Positions 1 to 12,439 are shown, counted from the stretch's first letter. The stretch: 64,000 bases of DNA from Rutstroemia sp. NJR-2017a BVV2 (GCA_002946415.1 NJPS01000046.1:2412171-2476170), one strand, 5' to 3'. The notes: generated from the letters alone by a model not told the origin. Numbers and translations: made by a program.

Positions 1-1562
1 TTACACATCATTTATGATTTACCCTGCTCCCGCTCCCTACAACCAAATACTCCCTTCATAGAGTTAATTATCCGCAACTACAGGGTGCAAATGGCCGGAT
101 GCTTTTACAACACCTGGCCTTACCATTTAATTCTACTTTGTATGTTTAGTTCTCAGCAGGTCTAGGTCTAGCACCGGCCGAGCCCCACATGATGGTTCGT
201 GCTACTTACTGCATTGCCTCCGAAAGTCTATCATTGGCTCTGTACCCGTCACCATTACTCGCATGAAAAAGTTTTTTTTCTGGACACTCTAGCTTCACTA
301 TTAGTATCGTAGTCTAGCAGGGTCAAATGCCGGCGTGACCATGTACTTTCATGTTGGCGCGCCAATGTATTTCTCTATGTGGCTCCCTTTACTGACATCG
401 CTGACTGACTCGGGACAAGGAATTTTCATCGATCATCGCCCAAGGGTCCATTCTACGTACCTCATTCGTGATTGCCAAGAGCCGCTGACATGTTATGCTT
501 ATTTCCGTTCCGTTAGAGGAAAAGCGCCTCTGACTTCACTGTACTGGCTTTACTGATCACAGGGTCCGGTGTGGTGAGTTAGAACGATGCCATCAAGACC
601 ACGGGTTCATTTAATGGAAACCGCGTTCACCGCCACAATTCCACAAACATCAAGTCATCAATAGAGACCGGTTGTACTGAGATACCCAAAGGTATGTGAT
701 GTATCGTGGACTTTTTCGGCGCTATGTCAGACTTCATTCACAGTTGCCAGCCCGACTGCGAGATTCGCGACATGTCACGAATCTTGTCAAACCCTGCCAC
801 AGTACCGATGCTTAGTTACGCAGCTTGCAGCCCAATCACGGCATTCCAGTTTGCCTCTTTTGATCACAAGCTTCCCCACAAAGAATTTTACCTCCAGGTT
901 ATTACCCCGCAATGCAGGTGTACATTTAGCTAGACTCCCCGGATTTCGTGCGACAAAAGGGTCGGACCGGAGAACGGCCGTTACCAAACCCAACTTTTGG
1001 CCCCACAAGATTCTTCTAAGATTCTCCTAAGAAATTTCTTGCACATGTTGCGGTGTAAAAAAGCAAATGACGGCTTACCGTTGACGTGGGGATTTCGAAT
1101 CGTTGGAATCTTATGGTGAGTTACGCCGTTTCAAAATCTGCTGCTCAATCATAGTTAATAACATCTCCTTGGCAGAACATGTTCACAAGGCCACTTTTCG
1201 GCAGGAACTCGGAGTCATTTCAACTCACCCCAGTGGCTTCGCTTGTTATGTGTTCCGGTCCCAAACTTTCGAGATCTACGTCAAGCACGAGGTGTTCTGA
1301 ATTTGATCTGAAAGTGAGTGATCATGAGATTGAACACCCGGCCGGATGCTAATGGTGCAGACCTAAAGAACATGGTGCCTGGTCGCACAGAAAACTGTGA
1401 ATGGAAGCTTGTGACGGCAGTTGGGGAGGAACCACCGCGCAACGTATGGGGGGTTCCTCATTCATCGCCTCTGTCAGAACTAATGCAATCAAGGACAGCG
1501 ACCGGATATGAATCGCCAATTCAAGACTACCTGATACTCCTGTCGCCACGCCCACCTTGGGG
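1..1562. other. intergenic region upstream of the glucanase
   Basis: No gene recognised on either strand. The few open frames are short (at most 83 codons), overlap each other on both strands and resemble no family I know. The right end is the promoter of the GH55 gene. Confidence 0.5.
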
Positions 1563-1570
1563 TATATAAA
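1563..1570 (+). promoter_or_regulatory. TATA box of GH55 gene
   Basis: TATATAAA lies 81 bp upstream of the ATG at 1651, which itself sits in a strong context (CACCATGG). A CT-rich stretch rich in TCATC follows, as is common at fungal transcription starts. Confidence 0.6.
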
Positions 1571-1650
1571 CAGGAGATCATGTCCTCATCATTTCACAGC
1601 AGCATTCTTCATCTTCTACACGATCATCCTCCCAAGTAACATCATCCACC

Positions 1651-4379
1651 ATGGTTAAGTTACTTTCAGGCATCGTCCTCCTTTCTCTTGTCCTCCAGTC
1701 GTCATGTGCCCAGTTCAAGATACCTGAGGTCGAAAAGGTAGTTGGGAAGGTTCTCAACAAGTTTGGACCGTATGTTCATAACAAAGGAAACCATTCTGAT
1801 GTGCCGGTCATCCCACCGAAGTCTGACATGTCCTCAATCATCCCACGTCAAGGCAACACATACTGGTATGAGCAAATTCAACATCAGGGACGGTCAGCGT
1901 TTGGTCCTGGAGGCTACGTTGTATACCGTAATGTCAAGGACTACGGCGCCAGAGGTAAGTTGATGTTTAACTTGGTAGAATCAGAGCTGACTATGTTTAG
2001 GTGATGGTGTTACTGATGATACCGCGGCCATCAACGCTGCCATAAGTGCCGGAGGACGTTGTGGCCGAGGATGCGCTTCAACCACCACAACACCCGCTGT
2101 AGTCTACTTTCCTGCTGGAACATACTTGATTTCTTCGTCGATCATAGACTATTACTACACTCAACTCATCGGCAACCCAAACAATGTCCCTGTATTGAAA
2201 GCGACTCCTAACTTTTCTGGATTTGGTTTGATCGATGGAGATCCATACTACAGTGCTGACCTGAATTGGGGTTCCACTAATGTCTTTAATCGACAAATAA
2301 GGAACTTCATCTTCGATATGACTGCCATCCCGGCAGGCACTGCAGCCAATGGTATTCACTGGCCTACGTCTCAAGCAACCAGTCTGCAAAACTTGGTCTT
2401 CCAAATGAGTTCGGCCCCGGGAACCCAGCACACTGGTCTTTTCTGCGAGAGCGGTATGTACACGCCCCCATCAAGAGAAAATTTCAGTTCTAACCTTCTG
2501 ATACAGGTTCTGCTGGCTTGATTGTTGACGTCACATTCAATGGCGGCCTTATTGGCGCCGCTATTGGGAATCAACAATTCACTATGCGAAATCTGGTTTT
2601 CAACAACTGTGTCACTGCAATCAGCATGTTTTGGGACTGGGGATGGTTGTTCCAGGGTATCAGCATTAACAACTGCCAAAAAGGAATTGATATGTCGGCT
2701 GGCGGCACCAGTGCGCAAACCGTTGGATCCGTCATACTGCTTGACAGCTCTATCACGAATACCCCGGTGGGAATCATTACTGCATACACTTCTTCTTCCT
2801 CACCGCCAACTGCTGGCAGTCTTATTCTCGAAAATGTCGTACTCACCAATGTCCCCACTGCAGTCACTGTGAGTGGCGGCTCAACTGTTCTTCAAGGGAC
2901 CGGTGGCAGCATGACAATCGCAGCATGGGGCCAAGGCCATGAATACATTCCCAATGGACCCATTAGATTTCAAGGATCCTTTACCCCGAATAATCGCCCT
3001 GGGTCTTTACTTAGCGGCAACAAGTACTACGTTCAATCCAAACCTCAGTTCAACAACCTGCCGGTTTCATCATTTCAAAGTGCCAGAAGTAGTGGGGCAT
3101 CAGGAGATGGAAACACGGATGATACTACGGCTCTCCAAAACGGTATCAATTCCGCAACAGCCGCTGGAAAGGTCTTCTTCATTGATTCAGGAACATATCG
3201 TGTCACTAGAACAATCACTATTCCACCGGGTGCGAAGATAGTGGGTGAGGCTTATCCAAACATCATGTCAAGTGGATCTTTCTTCAACAATGCCAACAGC
3301 CCACAGCCTGTCGTGAAAGTCGGCAATGCAGGGCAAAATGGACAAGTTCAATGGACAGACACTATTGTCTCAACTCAAGGTGCACAGGCTGGCGCTACTT
3401 TGATTGAATGGAATTTGGCAACTTCGGGTACTCCGTCCGGTATGTGGGACGTGCATACTCGTGTTGGTGGATTTGCAGGATCCAACCTTCAAATAGCTCA
3501 ATGCCCAACGAGCCCAGGAAGCACTACGACCCCCAACCCAAATTGTATTGGTGCCTATATGGGTATGCACATCACCCCACAAGCTAGTGGCTTGTACATG
3601 GAGAATGTGTGGATTTGGACCGCCGATCATGATATTGATGATCAGGCATTGCGACAACTGAATATCTACACCGGTAGAGGTTTGTACATTGAGAGCACTG
3701 CTGGAACATTCTGGCTGTAAGTCATCCCTCTGCCGTATGTATTTACTACGTGGAAACTAATCAATCATAGCGTCGGTACATCAGTTGAGCATTCAGGTCT
3801 GTACCAGTATCAACTCGCGAACACGAAGAATATTTTCTTGGGATTCCTGCAAACTGAGACTCCGTAAGTTTCCCCAGAACTGAGGTTCAAAATCAGGAAC
3901 TTACCAATATTCAGATACTATCAACCCAACCCCAAAGCCACTGCTCCATGGACCGTGAATAGTGCCCTTAATGATCCGAACTTCGCAAGTTCTTGCGCTG
4001 GTCAGAGCGGCAACTGCGCCAGCGCGTGGGGCCTTCGCATCATTAACTCGCATGACATCGTCAGTTATGGTGTCGGCTTGTACTCTTTCTTTGACAACTA
4101 TTCTACCAGTAAGTTACTCATCTCTCCATGTTCCTAATTCATGAACTTCTGTAATAGGAACCATCCACTAACAAATCAAAAGCATGTTCCAATGGTGGTG
4201 GTCCCGAGAACTGCCAGAACAACATCTTCAGTCTCGAGGGCACGATTTCCAACGTCAACGTTTACTGCCTTGCAACTGTTGGTACAACGAATATGATCAC
4301 GAGAAATGGACAGACGGTCGCGCTTTACAGCGGAAATATCAATGTATACCCAACTTTGGTTACACTGTACAGGCCTTAG
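1651..4379 (+). CDS. secreted glucan 1,3-beta-glucosidase, GH55 family
   Basis: Spliced as 1651-1954, 2001-2453, 2507-3716, 3771-3863, 3915-4108, 4183-4379; all six exons join in phase to give 816 residues, the normal size for GH55. All introns are 46-74 bp GT..AG. Residues 1-20 form a signal peptide ending SSCA, so the enzyme is secreted. Two pectate-lyase-type beta-helix repeats are visible, each opened by a G-A-x-GDGxTDDTxA-like motif (about residues 98-112 and 450-468), the hallmark of the twin-helix GH55 fold. The family removes glucose from beta-1,3-glucan, acting on the fungus's own wall or on rival or host glucan. No stop or frameshift is seen, so the gene looks functional. Family is secure; I cannot tell exo from endo specificity. 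It stands alone, with its own TATA promoter. Confidence 0.9.
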
Positions 4380-4890
4380 AATGGAACTGGTTTGGTGGGA
4401 AGCATGAGGGAAGAACTAATTTAGGCTTCCTTGAAACATAACATCTTCACATCGCTTTGGATTGCATTGGGAGTGAAGACTTGCACCATGCATTATCATC
4501 AGCTTTTTGTATATATTCATACTACCGTTTTTTTGGTTCCAATTTCCAGCATTCATTCGATTTGAATGTAGTGCAGCATGTATATATATCATAACTATTC
4601 CAATGTTGCCACGCGAAACCAGTTGTACCTAATTTGGGGAACGGATATGATGTGACATACTGAGTATTTCTGGGGAAGAAGGGCAAAAAGTCGAAGGAGC
4701 CGAAGCTTGTACCCACTAGGGTTTTGTCTCTCCACGTGTTGCCAGATTTCGGTCCCCTTAGCCGTTCATCTACTCAGGCAGGCCTATCCTTACTAATGCT
4801 TGTGGGAATGGGAGCCATTCATTATTGAATGGCGAAGTTCGATCGATTGGGCAATTAGCTCCCCATCACTCTGCTCGGCAGGGCTTGTCT
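4380..4890. other. intergenic, 3' flank of GH55 gene
   Basis: About 0.5 kb between the glucanase stop and the end of the PTH11-like relic. I see no gene or repeat in it. Confidence 0.5.
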
Positions 4891-5972
4891 CTATATCCCT
4901 TCGCATCTTTCGCCAAGATCCAGGGTTATAGGGATTAGAAAGTCCATGTGAACTACCAGTGTGGTTCGTTCCAATGCCACGGTAACTAGAGATGCCTTAG
5001 GACTATAAGCTTTAAAGAACCGAGGGAAAACAATCAGATTTCCGACCACAATTCCTGCGCAGATCTCGCCGACACTGGTATTAGTTAGCACTAACTTAAT
5101 GGTGAAGGATTATCAAACATACGTGCAAGTGCCTACTTGAGTTAACGTATATGTCGAATCGTGGCTTTTGGCGTTGATGGAACTACAAACTACAAACTAT
5201 CCGCATGATGCTTGAATTTACTGCCCTGCTACCACCACAGTGAGTATCTATGACCGTGCGAGATAACTAGGGTTGCTCACAATAACTCGACCAAGAAAAT
5301 GGCCGATACACCCAACTTTCGTCTCAAGGTCATACGAAGATCTCAGATAAAAAGTATTGGGGATAGGAGCATCAGAGAATCGGAAACACAATGGAAGATG
5401 CCAGTAGCCAGGATGCGGAGTTACATCGCTTCAGAGGTTGCTGCCTACTTAAGAATAATTAAAGTTAGCTCAAGAATAAATCCGAATATGTAAGTTTCGA
5501 AGATATATCCATTACCTGGGCTCATTCTATTGCATCAACCCAGGAACATTTCATTGGTGATCACCAGAACCGTATTCGAAGAATGGAATGCCGACAGCAC
5601 AGTATGCAACGGAACCGAGCTTGTAGTCAACTATCAGTATCTTCGATTGAACTTCTCACAGTTAGGGGATAGAGAAATATCGTACCCAGGCAATGAACAT
5701 GGTATCTGGTTTTAGAGTAAGCAAATTGTGTCGGTGACATCAAGGCACGTTTACTCACAGTCTTCCCAGCCATGAGCCTTAATGATTTGAAAGGAAGTAT
5801 ACAGTCTGATGAAGGTAGTTATTGTGCTCAAAACAGCAAAGAAGACAAGCAGCTCTTTCAGTGCAGGACCAATGGAGTCGGGATTTACGAAATTGGGGAC
5901 AACGCCATCGGGCGGAAGCAAACCGCCAACGATTGATATCTGTGGTGCTGCGGTTGGAAGACAGGATACCAT
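4891..5972 (-). pseudogene. PTH11-like G-protein-coupled receptor, decayed
   Basis: Read from 5972 downwards. The first exon encodes a first membrane segment followed by R-L-Y and a GWED-type loop, as in the fungal rhodopsin/PTH11-like family. Past an intron the reading continues with LGSVAYCAVGI and YGSGDHQ-stop-NVP, where the family has HQW(N/D)VP, so a Trp codon has become TGA (near 5550). A third block near 5270-5360 reads as a membrane segment then LRMTLRRKLG, again with TGA where Trp is expected. The last block (5091-4891) matches the terminal part (GEICAGIVVGN..FPRFFKAY). Family members are seven-helix plasma-membrane receptors that sense surfaces or host cues. Both lesions are G-to-A in TGG. 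Exon limits between the blocks are approximate. Confidence 0.6.
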
Positions 5973-6479
5973 TGCTAAACAGTAGAACTAATTATAATTC
6001 TTCCAGCCGCACGCGGATATGAACGATTGATAAAGCTAGGAACGTCTTGTGAGGTTTTTATCACAGTGTCTTTTGGTGACTGATGCGTTGAAATTTTTGG
6101 TATTAAGTAAGTCTACTCAAAGATAGCTTTCAATAGAGAAACCCCAGAATGTCTACTTCTTCAAAAATCCCTCAAGATAAATGTAGAGAGGGGTTACAGA
6201 TACAAGTCTTTTTGTCTATATCCAGATGTCCCCTGCTCCTTGAAAAAGGCTATAGCAGCCGCGATGTCCAATATATCAAAGATGTGTTTTGTTGCACGGA
6301 AGCAGATGAAGGATAGGTATATATGCTTTATGTGACTGAGCGCGTTTAGCGGTAGCAATGTTATTTGGATGTAATTGATAGGCACACTGATCTTATCTAG
6401 GATAACATGGTAATTAACTGAACGGGCAATACCCTAAATACCCTGAATAGCCGAGTTTGAACTGAGATGGAAGTCGTGC
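5973..6479. other. intergenic
   Basis: Between the start of the PTH11-like relic and the 3' end of the P450 gene. AT-rich, with no recognisable gene. Confidence 0.5.
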
Positions 6480-8301
6480 TCAAATGACATGATGTGTTCC
6501 GTTCATCTTGCGGACTCGTCTGAATTGAGCCCATGGTCCTAGTCTTGCTGACGTCATCCACCCTTTAAGCAAGTATTCGAAACCATGGCCCTGTTTGGTT
6601 GGCGAAATACAACCTTCAGATGGCTTATGAGTATGCTTTGGGCTCAATCTCATATCATACATATAGAGTGTTCGAGCGAGCGTTATGGATATCTCCATCC
6701 AGGCAAGATTTTTGGCAACGCAAGATCTTGAGCCAATGCTAAAAGGACAGAAAGCAGATTGGGCTAACCGCACACTCTCTTCTGTGTAGCCCTTATCCGG
6801 GTCTACGATCCAGCGTTCTGGTCTATACATGAACGGCTCTGGGAAGTACGCTTCGTTATGATGTATGGTGTAAATAGGAGTCCCAATAGTGACACCTTGA
6901 GGAAAGTGATTCTCATCAACTGTCAGGCCACCGGCAAGCACTTCACGAGGAGCAAGGCCGGTGACAGAAGGGGACATTCTCAACGCTTCCTTCAGGCATG
7001 CATGAAGATATTTGCAGGCATTGAGCTGTGATCCTACCCGAATTCCTTCCACGCTACTGAAGTTACTGCGGACCTCTTGACTCGCTTTTCTAAGTGCTTC
7101 CGGACTATGTAAAAGATAAAAGAATGCAGCACTAAGTGCCATACCAGTCGTATCCGAGCCTAAGTTGATTTTGAGTATTTCTGCGTGCAAAGCGGAATAT
7201 ATACAGAATCATACCTGCTATAATAAGCTGCAGAGACTCACACCATAACTCCTTATTAGAGAGTCCCTTTCCGGTCTTTGGATCCTTGGCGTTCAGCATA
7301 TAGTGAAAACAATCTTTCTGCTCTATATTGTATCCTAGCTCAGTTCGCTTCTTCGCTAGATCCTTAATCATAGCGCTAAAGGATTTCACTTTGAACGAAA
7401 GAGCAGCTAAAAAGATATGATCGAGCTTGAACTTCCACACCATAGGCTGTACAAAACACTAAAAGATGTTAAGAGAATGATCGAAGCACAAGAAGGGAGT
7501 CGAAACTTACAATGGCGTTTCTGCGGCTGATGGTGGATACCATAGAAGTTATGTGACGAAGATTGGTTGAGCCGAGCATGTCAAAGCTTTTACTGTAACA
7601 GAGACTACTGATGATGTCAAAAGCTAGATAGTCACTGAGAACGGCGATATCGTGAGAGCTTCTCCATTCATCTTCCATTCGAGTCTCTGTATGTAAACTT
7701 GGATCGTTGTTCCGACCTAGTTCATCGCAGAAGCGGCGGATGTGGTTTAATATGCGATCTTCCACTCCTTTAAGCGCTTGGTCTGTGAAGACCTGTGCTA
7801 GGATTTTTCTTTTAAATAAGTGATTCCCCTTGTCCCGACAGCTAATCGTATTGGGTGTCCGTCTGCTTGCGCTCATCACTACATATGATTGTGTTTTTTG
7901 TACGTTCGCCCGTACTCCATATATCTCTGATAATCCCGTCTTAGAGTTGATTGATATCGAGTTAGGGCCGAAGCGAACAATTTCCCCTGCGATTTATGAG
8001 TTATATTCCTTGAAATTTAAAGCCATTCACTTTACCATTATTTTGATGAAGATTAAAAAGTTTGTAGTGTATGCTTCCCCTCCAAACGTAGAATGCGGGA
8101 TACCAATCTGTAATTTTAGCCAGAACAGGGCCAGGATATTTCCTAAGTGGATGAAAGGCAAGACGGTAGATGACAAGCATAGTAATCTAAATAATTAAAT
8201 CAGTATCCAACTAGAAAGATCGAAGAGGGATATCTAACATATATAGTCCCTCCTATAATCGCCCAGGTTAGGATTTTATCGAGTCCAAAGGTTGGAATCA
8301 T
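6480..8301 (-). CDS. cytochrome P450 monooxygenase (CYP65-like)
   Basis: Spliced on the minus strand as 8301-8239, 8186-8036, 7986-7511, 7446-7215, 7159-6480; every junction keeps phase and gives 533 residues, full length for a microsomal P450. N-terminus: a membrane anchor (WAIIGGTIY..LVIYRLAF), then HPLRKYPGP, the proline-rich hinge. I-helix AGSDTTG at about 307-313, ExxR as EALR at 365-368, PERW in the meander, haem loop FSIGSRSCVAKN with Cys454. The loop's usual Gly after the Cys is Ala, a tolerated change. Overall it resembles the isotrichodermin C-15 hydroxylase / benzoate hydroxylase group, which oxidises small metabolites at the ER using a P450 reductase. It is divergent from the MFS transporter at 9173, with 871 bp between. 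Substrate unknown. Confidence 0.85.
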
Positions 8302-9172
8302 GACTATACTTCATACAAACGAAACACAAATAAACCAACAGAAGAATATGGGATCTATCAGTCGTGGGCAAAATTCCTCTCTTATAACGCAAGTCGCAGC
8401 GAAGATGGTCAAATACCGCTAAAGTAATCATATCGAAAGCACTAAGGCAAATAGAAAGTCATATCTTACTGCCAGCTGATTCTGTCAGCCCTTGGCTTAA
8501 TTTACATATATATAAGGATTCTAAATTCAACAAAGTTTAAGCTATGGACCGGGTACTGAGCGGGTTTCTCACAAGTAGATACCTCCTGCTGATTGTCTCC
8601 GTAATTCACTTATAGGATCCATCCGCTGGTCTTGGCGTATAGTCTTGTAAGCTTTGTAGTTACCTAGTTATCTGCTTATATTATATATTTCCAGAATGGT
8701 TCATGAAAACGACAAAAAGCGGAGCTCCGCAAGCTAAGGCGGAGTCATGGTGGGCCATGGTTAGTGGAACTCCGCAAGTTAAAGCAGAGTCATAGTGGGT
8801 TATATTTGTCAGCCTCAGCCTCGGTGCTGAAAATACACTTTAGGGGGATATCGTAACAGTCCCACTTAGAATATGAAAATCTATTGGCTTCTAAACGAGC
8901 GTTATCATATACCATACTTTGGTAGCTTGTCGGCTTCATATCCTGGTTATGAAAAGATGCAATAAACAGGCTGATATATCTATGGCCTATATATATAATA
9001 TAATGGTCATATCCAGGCCAAAATTTGCCATCACATTATCACATCTGTACAAGCAAAGTTTGTATAGAGAGAATTACCTTCTTACAAATTTTGTGTACAG
9101 ATCTTCAAAGGTCGAGTGCATAAACCATCCAGGAAAGTCGTTTTTAAATTAAGATTTACATTCTACAACTCC
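8302..9172. promoter_or_regulatory. shared divergent promoter of P450 and MFS genes
   Basis: 871 bp, AT-rich, between two divergent start codons. It holds the palindrome GCGGAGCTCCGC (8719-8730), that is CGG-AGCT-CCG, which looks like an inverted CGG pair of the kind bound by Zn2Cys6 factors. It lies in a pair of imperfect 40-bp direct repeats. TA-rich TATA candidates occur near 8985. Regulation by a Zn2Cys6 factor is inference only. Confidence 0.45.
8721..8805. repeat. two 40-bp direct repeats in divergent promoter
   Basis: Units 8721-8760 and 8766-8805 match at 31 of 40 positions, and 8 of the 9 differences are transitions. Both contain the core CTCCGCAAG; the first contains a perfect GGAGCTCC palindrome that the second has lost. 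The pair may be a duplicated operator or a repeat relic. Confidence 0.7.
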
Positions 9173-10961
9173 ATGGAACTTAGACAGGATAAACAGATAG
9201 ACGTGGAGGGGGGTGAAGAGATTCCATCACCGCATCCAAGAGACGCTGTCACAGGCTGGAGATGGGCTTTAACACTTATTGGCCTTTTCATGGGCGGATT
9301 TCTATATGGTGAGTTATTCAAATTACCAAAATAATCATCTCATGAGAGTGTTCCAACGATAGCGCCAATAGGTTTAGATACTACGATAACAGCATTTGTG
9401 CAGGGTGCCATTTACTCCGACCTGGGCCAAATTGAAAAACTAGCATGGGTCGGCATTGGGTTCAGTATGTCCTGTGTCTCCGTTGCCTTGCCTATCAGCA
9501 GGCTATGCAACATGTTCGATATACACTGGATTATCTGTATTTCGATTGTCATCTTTGAGGTTGGAAGCGCTGTGTGCGCCTCTGCCATATCTATGAATGT
9601 CCTTATCGTTGGGCGAGTAATTGCTGGTGCAGGAGGTGCCGGGATGTATCTAAGGTAAGCTTTGTATTTGTATGCATTCGACTTGACCTTTGCTAATCAT
9701 GCTATCAGTGCACTTAGTTACGTGTCCGTATTTGGAAGGGGCCGAGAGGTGGCTCTTTATAACGCGCTCATTGGTATTTCGTGGGCTGTAGGTGCTGTCG
9801 TGGGCCCTATAATCGGTGGAGCATTCTCTGATAGCGCTGCTACATGGAGATGGGTGAGTCACATTTTACGTGTTCGTGCCCGTTTAAATCGACTTATAAT
9901 TTGGTTAGGCCTTCTATATCAACCTTCCAGCCATGGCTATATACGCTCCTGTTTATATCTTCCTCTATCCATCTCACACATCCATGCCGAATGTATCTTT
10001 CTTTGAGAAGTTCAGATCACTTGATTGGGTCGGGACTATCCTGCACACAGGCAGTTTTGTTTTCTTCTTGATTGTGGTATCTTTTTCCGGCTCGCTCTAC
10101 GCCTGGGACTCCACCTTAAACATCATACTGTGGGTTCTCTGGGGCATATCTGTTATGCTTTATATCCTGCAGCAAAGATTTTGCATTTTTACGACGACTC
10201 AACAACGATTGTTCCCTGTGGAGCTACTCAAATCAAAGTCTATGGTATTGTTCTACATTGCTACTAGCGGCGCTGGTGCAGCCTTCATTTTCACACTATA
10301 CTATACGCCACTATTTTTTCAGTTTGCACGAGGCGATGGAACCTTAAGGGCAGCAACTCGCATGCTTCCATTTATCTGCATTTACGTGTTTGCGAGCGCG
10401 CTTTCGGGGGCCTTACTACCGCGCATCCGACTGTATGCAGCTTTCTATACAGTCAGCGGCTCACTCATAATTATCGGTGGAGCATTAATGTTCGGCATAG
10501 ATATTTCCACAAGCAATGCGAATATTTACGGTTATGAGGCCCTGATCGCGACAGGAGTTGGCCTCGTATGGCAAAGCTGCTTTTCAATTGCGGCTGCTAA
10601 AGCGGAGCCGATGAATAAACAAAGAGTTCTTGGGTTTTTCATGATCTCTCAATTTGGCGCGATTTCGATGACTCTTGCGATAGCCGGCTGCTTATATCAT
10701 AACCTGGGACTGGACTCAATGAAGCAGTCACTTGAAGTAATGGGAATGCCGGAAGCTACGGCGAAGCTGGCCTTAGGTGGATTACGATCAGAATTTTTAA
10801 CTACTCTTCCTCAAGAGGTGGGCATAATAATTGTTGGTGTTGTTGCAGATACTATTGCGAGATTGAGTGGAATTGTGGTTGCTGGTGGAGCTGTTGTCCT
10901 CATTTGCTCTTTTGCAATGCATTGGGAGAGATTGGAATTCAATGTATTAATCACAAAATAA
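9173..10961 (+). CDS. MFS transporter, 14-helix DHA2-type
   Basis: Spliced as 9173-9308, 9372-9654, 9709-9853, 9909-10961, all in phase, giving 538 residues. I prefer the ATG at 9173 (CTCCATGG) over the in-frame ATG at 9116. A hydrophilic N-terminus is followed by WRWALTLIGLFMGGFLYGLD at the first helix. Later landmarks are GRVIAGAGGAGMY, the motif-C-like helix ISWAVGAVVGPIIGGAFSD, and WRWAFYINLPA, typical of fungal DHA2 multidrug/toxin exporters (TRI12/SirA-like group). About 14 hydrophobic segments are visible, so a plasma-membrane proton antiporter is expected. It faces the P450 gene across one promoter, which suggests coupled oxidation and export of the same compound. No lesions seen. Confidence 0.85.
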
Positions 10962-11010
10962 TAAGGAGAATAAGATTAATAGTTCTATTGTATGCTGGCA
11001 AGCTCTGAAT

Positions 11011-11190
11011 TTCTTAGATGCGCTCGACGAATGTAAAGTGGAGAAAGACAGGGGTGAGCTTCTCGACTTGGCCCAGGAGTTACGTACTGATAACAGCAAT
11101 ATTCACCTTCTCGTCACGAGCCGACCCGAGCACGATATTCAATCTACTCCCCTTCTTACGGTTTCCTCGCCGATTGAAGAATTCTGGTAG
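11011..11190 (+). pseudogene. NACHT-domain NTPase fragment
   Basis: An open stretch of 59 codons reads FLDALDECKV...LLDLAQELR...IHLLVTSRPEHDI and ends at TAG. LDALDEC is the Walker B block and LLVTSRPEHDI the following strand of fungal NACHT/ankyrin STAND proteins, which act in heterokaryon incompatibility and innate immunity. The rest of the protein is absent on both sides, so this is a relic carried by recombination. A tandem of TGGTACTACA follows at about 11202-11221. Confidence 0.65.
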
Positions 11191-11472
11191 AGATCTACAG
11201 TGGTACTACAGTGGTACTACTCGGAAGATGTGACACACATGCATTTGCAAGGATTTAACGACCAACTGCCCTGATTTAAGACGGTGTTGACGCGACACGC
11301 GACACGCATCACGTAGCTCCTTACCGCCGAAATGTTTCCGAACAAATGGTATGTCATCTGTGCCGCCAATGATACCACTTGAAGTTCGAAATACCAGAGA
11401 CGAGTCTGCCTCTGCTCGGGGATATGGTTGCTGAAAGCCATCCTACAATGTGAATTCTAACACATATACGCA

Positions 11473-12152
11473 CGGCTTAGTTTCGCAGAATCACCGGATG
11501 AGTACTCTCATGACACCACTATCGTATTCTTGAACGATGTTTCGATTTGCTTGGAAGATATCCTCGAGATAATTCATCAAGAGTCTATCAAAAAGCAGAT
11601 ATGACATGTGCCATGGACTGGACATATGTAGGGTCCGATCCTACATTTTACGACGTCTGGATCTCACGAGGAATGACCGGCGACTCATTCTTCGACATCC
11701 CCGCAGATGGAAATTGGGACTCGGCCTTGAATCTCTTCTGGAATGATTCTGCAACCCACGATCTCTACCACGCACATAGGCCATTTCAAGTCTCCTCTTG
11801 CTGGAATGGAATAGCCGCTATTATAGGAGAACCTTTCATGATGGGCTCCATTGCATTCCGAGCTCCCAAAGAAGAGGAATGCTTTCAGGGAGAACCGTCA
11901 TTACTTGCAAAAGATATGTGGAATATGGGACACGGAAAAATAGCAGTGGTACCAAGTGTAAATATAGAGTATTCAAATGAGGGGACGAGAAAGATCAAAG
12001 GATTGAAAGGCTTTACGTCCCAATGGGTAGAGAAAGAGAGGGATATTGAGTCGACGAGGATAGAATGGCGAGAGGAACCACCTGCTAAAGTGAGGTGCAT
12101 GATAAGTTGGGCGGTGCAGACTTGGAAGGCGTGGAATGAAGGGCTGATATAA
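11473..12152 (+). pseudogene. GT69 alpha-1,3-mannosyltransferase (CMT1/CAP59-like), 5'-truncated and frameshifted
   Basis: The 201-codon frame 11547-12152 has the GT69 C-terminal landmarks in order: MTCAMDW, FYDVWISRGMTGDSFFDIP, NLFWND, PFQVSSCWNG, EEECFQGEP, KDMWNMGHGKIAVVPSVNIEY. The preceding block from about 11479 (IVFLNDVSICLEDILEIIH) belongs to the same protein but is in another frame, so a one-base indel lies near 11578. The N-terminal anchor and first half of the catalytic domain cannot be found upstream. The family adds mannose to capsule or wall glycans in the Golgi; this copy should not be active. Confidence 0.7.
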
Positions 12153-12439
12153 ATAGCAGCGAAGTATTTGGTTATATTTGAATATTTGTCGCGAACGTAG
12201 AAATCCAAGACGCGGATTGACCTAGACGGGCGTGAGTTTCCAGATACCTTTAATCTATCATCTGCGTTATAGTGCGTTGGCACATTGAGCCCAGGACCTT
12301 CTAAATTGATGCTCCAAGCATCAACCAGTGGATGACGTTAAGAAAGGTGGCCAGGTAGCTTATATGAACCGAGATCTACAAGAGCGCCACCATATTCCTT
12401 TTATAGTTGGGCATATTATTCAGGACAAATAGCGGCCAT
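12153..12439. other. intergenic
   Basis: Between the GT69 relic and the first MFS relic; nothing recognised. Confidence 0.4.

Noticed and set aside
335..1569. Several open frames upstream of the glucanase
   Set aside because: Short, overlapping on both strands, and no family resemblance.
7830..8198. 122-codon plus-strand frame
   Set aside because: It is antisense to P450 exons 2 and 3 and their intron, which splice correctly on the minus strand.
6480..12152. Secondary-metabolite gene cluster
   Set aside because: P450 and MFS occur but no polyketide, peptide, terpene synthase or pathway regulator is seen nearby, so only a two-gene module is claimed.
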